The notes under the pieces were generated by a model. The model saw nothing but the letters and a program-made list of their open reading frames with translations. It ran no database searches and was not told the DNA's origin. From NCBI GenBank assembly GCA_020635355.1, contig JACJZW010000001.1:310001-374000 (forward strand): a stretch of 64,000 nt of DNA, given 5' to 3'. This DNA is from Flavobacteriales bacterium (GTDB taxonomy: Bacteria; Bacteroidota; Bacteroidia; NS11-12g; UBA9320). This document shows positions 63,646-64,000 of the stretch, piece by piece. Position numbers and translations under genes: made by a program. The stretch's first letter is position 1. Each line of letters begins with the position of its first letter.

Positions 63646-64000
63646 ATGGATACCGAAAAAATTATTTCACAGCTCATTGAGATGAGTGTGAATTATGGCC
63701 CAAAACTTCTGGGAGCCATAGCGGTTCTGGTCATCGGAACCTGGGTGATCAAGTTCCTGGTCAAGGCTATGGGTAAGATGCTGAAAAAATCCGGCATCGA
63801 CGATTCTCTTGCCTCCTTTCTGCGCACCATGGCGCACACCCTCATGCGTGTTCTGTTGGTGCTGAGCGTCCTAAGTATGCTGGGCATCGAAATGACGTCA
63901 TTTATCGCCATCCTGGGCGCAGCCGGACTGGCCGTGGGTATGGCCCTGAGTGGTACCCTTCAAAACTTCGCCGGAGGGGTGATCATTCTCATATTCAAAC
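63646..64000 (+). CDS. Small-conductance mechanosensitive channel (MscS), 5' part
   Basis: The gene is cut by the window edge after 118 codons. The visible part has three membrane segments: about 18-40 (LLGAIAVLVIGTWVIKFLV), 62-82 and the glycine/alanine-rich pore helix GAAGLAVGMALSGTLQNFAGG, which identifies MscS. It responds to membrane tension by releasing osmolytes. The remaining beta and cytoplasmic domains lie outside. Confidence 0.93.
   Translation, partial: MDTEKIISQLIEMSVNYGPKLLGAIAVLVIGTWVIKFLVKAMGKMLKKSGIDDSLASFLRTMAHTLMRVLLVLSVLSMLGIEMTSFIAILGAAGLAVGMALSGTLQNFAGGVIILIFK

Overview
The window looks like chromosomal DNA of a member of the Bacteroidota (probably a Flavobacteriales- or Cytophagales-like lineage; the sequence does not settle which). 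Pointers are: several large secreted proteins ending in type IX secretion (T9SS) sorting domains with a YPNP-type motif, two TonB-dependent receptors, a DUF5686 protein, an HYC_CC_PP protein, frequent TTG starts, almost no Shine-Dalgarno sequences, and the Bacteroidota -7 promoter box TAnnTTTG directly upstream of many genes. Spacers carry GGATTCGGGATT / GGATTTTGG-type low-complexity repeats. I see no tRNA, no insertion sequence and no CRISPR array.

Layout. 1-9.2 kb: start of a possible GCS2-type ligase, a secreted BNR-propeller protein coupled to maf, a DnaQ-type exonuclease next to hutH, a membrane protein, htpG and a GreA-like protein. 9.4-13.7 kb: a methionine-type aminotransferase overlapping an omega-amidase/nitrilase, then map and an NFACT (RqcH-like) protein. 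13.7-18.3 kb: a spacer with a 45-bp duplicated element, a large T9SS protein with two copies of a DNRLRE-like module, and a sigma-54 response regulator lacking a DNA-binding domain. 18.6-25.8 kb: GNAT/nitrilase fusion, DPP-IV peptidase, prfC, a lipoprotein cyclophilin and an alpha/beta hydrolase. 25.8-28.9 kb: a three-gene metal module (HYC_CC_PP, TonB receptor, HMA protein). 28.9-38.4 kb: GT2, cystathionine beta-synthase coupled to a signal-less BtuF-like protein, glmM, a lipoprotein nuclease/phosphatase, RNase P RNA with a long P18 insertion, a second sigma-54-type regulator and sua5.

38.8-46.4 kb holds an MsbA-like exporter and then a cobalamin-riboswitch-controlled operon: BtuB-like receptor, tandem DUF4465 T9SS protein, a second T9SS surface protein and a YncE/BtuG-like lipoprotein propeller. 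This is the clearest multi-gene system in the window. 46.5-52.2 kb: a T9SS protein, a repetitive S74 tail-fibre-like adhesin and a Crp/Fnr regulator. 52.4-64 kb: efp, a lipoprotein with a partial tandem duplicate, an agmatinase-family protein, a cysteine desulfurase, an Omp28-like T9SS protein, an operon of cystathionine gamma-lyase/synthase, PrsW protease and TIGR02757, a DUF5686 protein, and the start of an MscS channel.

Functionally, cystathionine beta-synthase (30.3 kb) and cystathionine gamma-lyase/synthase (61 kb) could together run transsulfuration; the aminotransferase/omega-amidase pair fits methionine salvage; and the B12 operon would supply cobalamin. Most other genes are housekeeping. 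All assignments come from reading the sequence and family knowledge; no database search was run.
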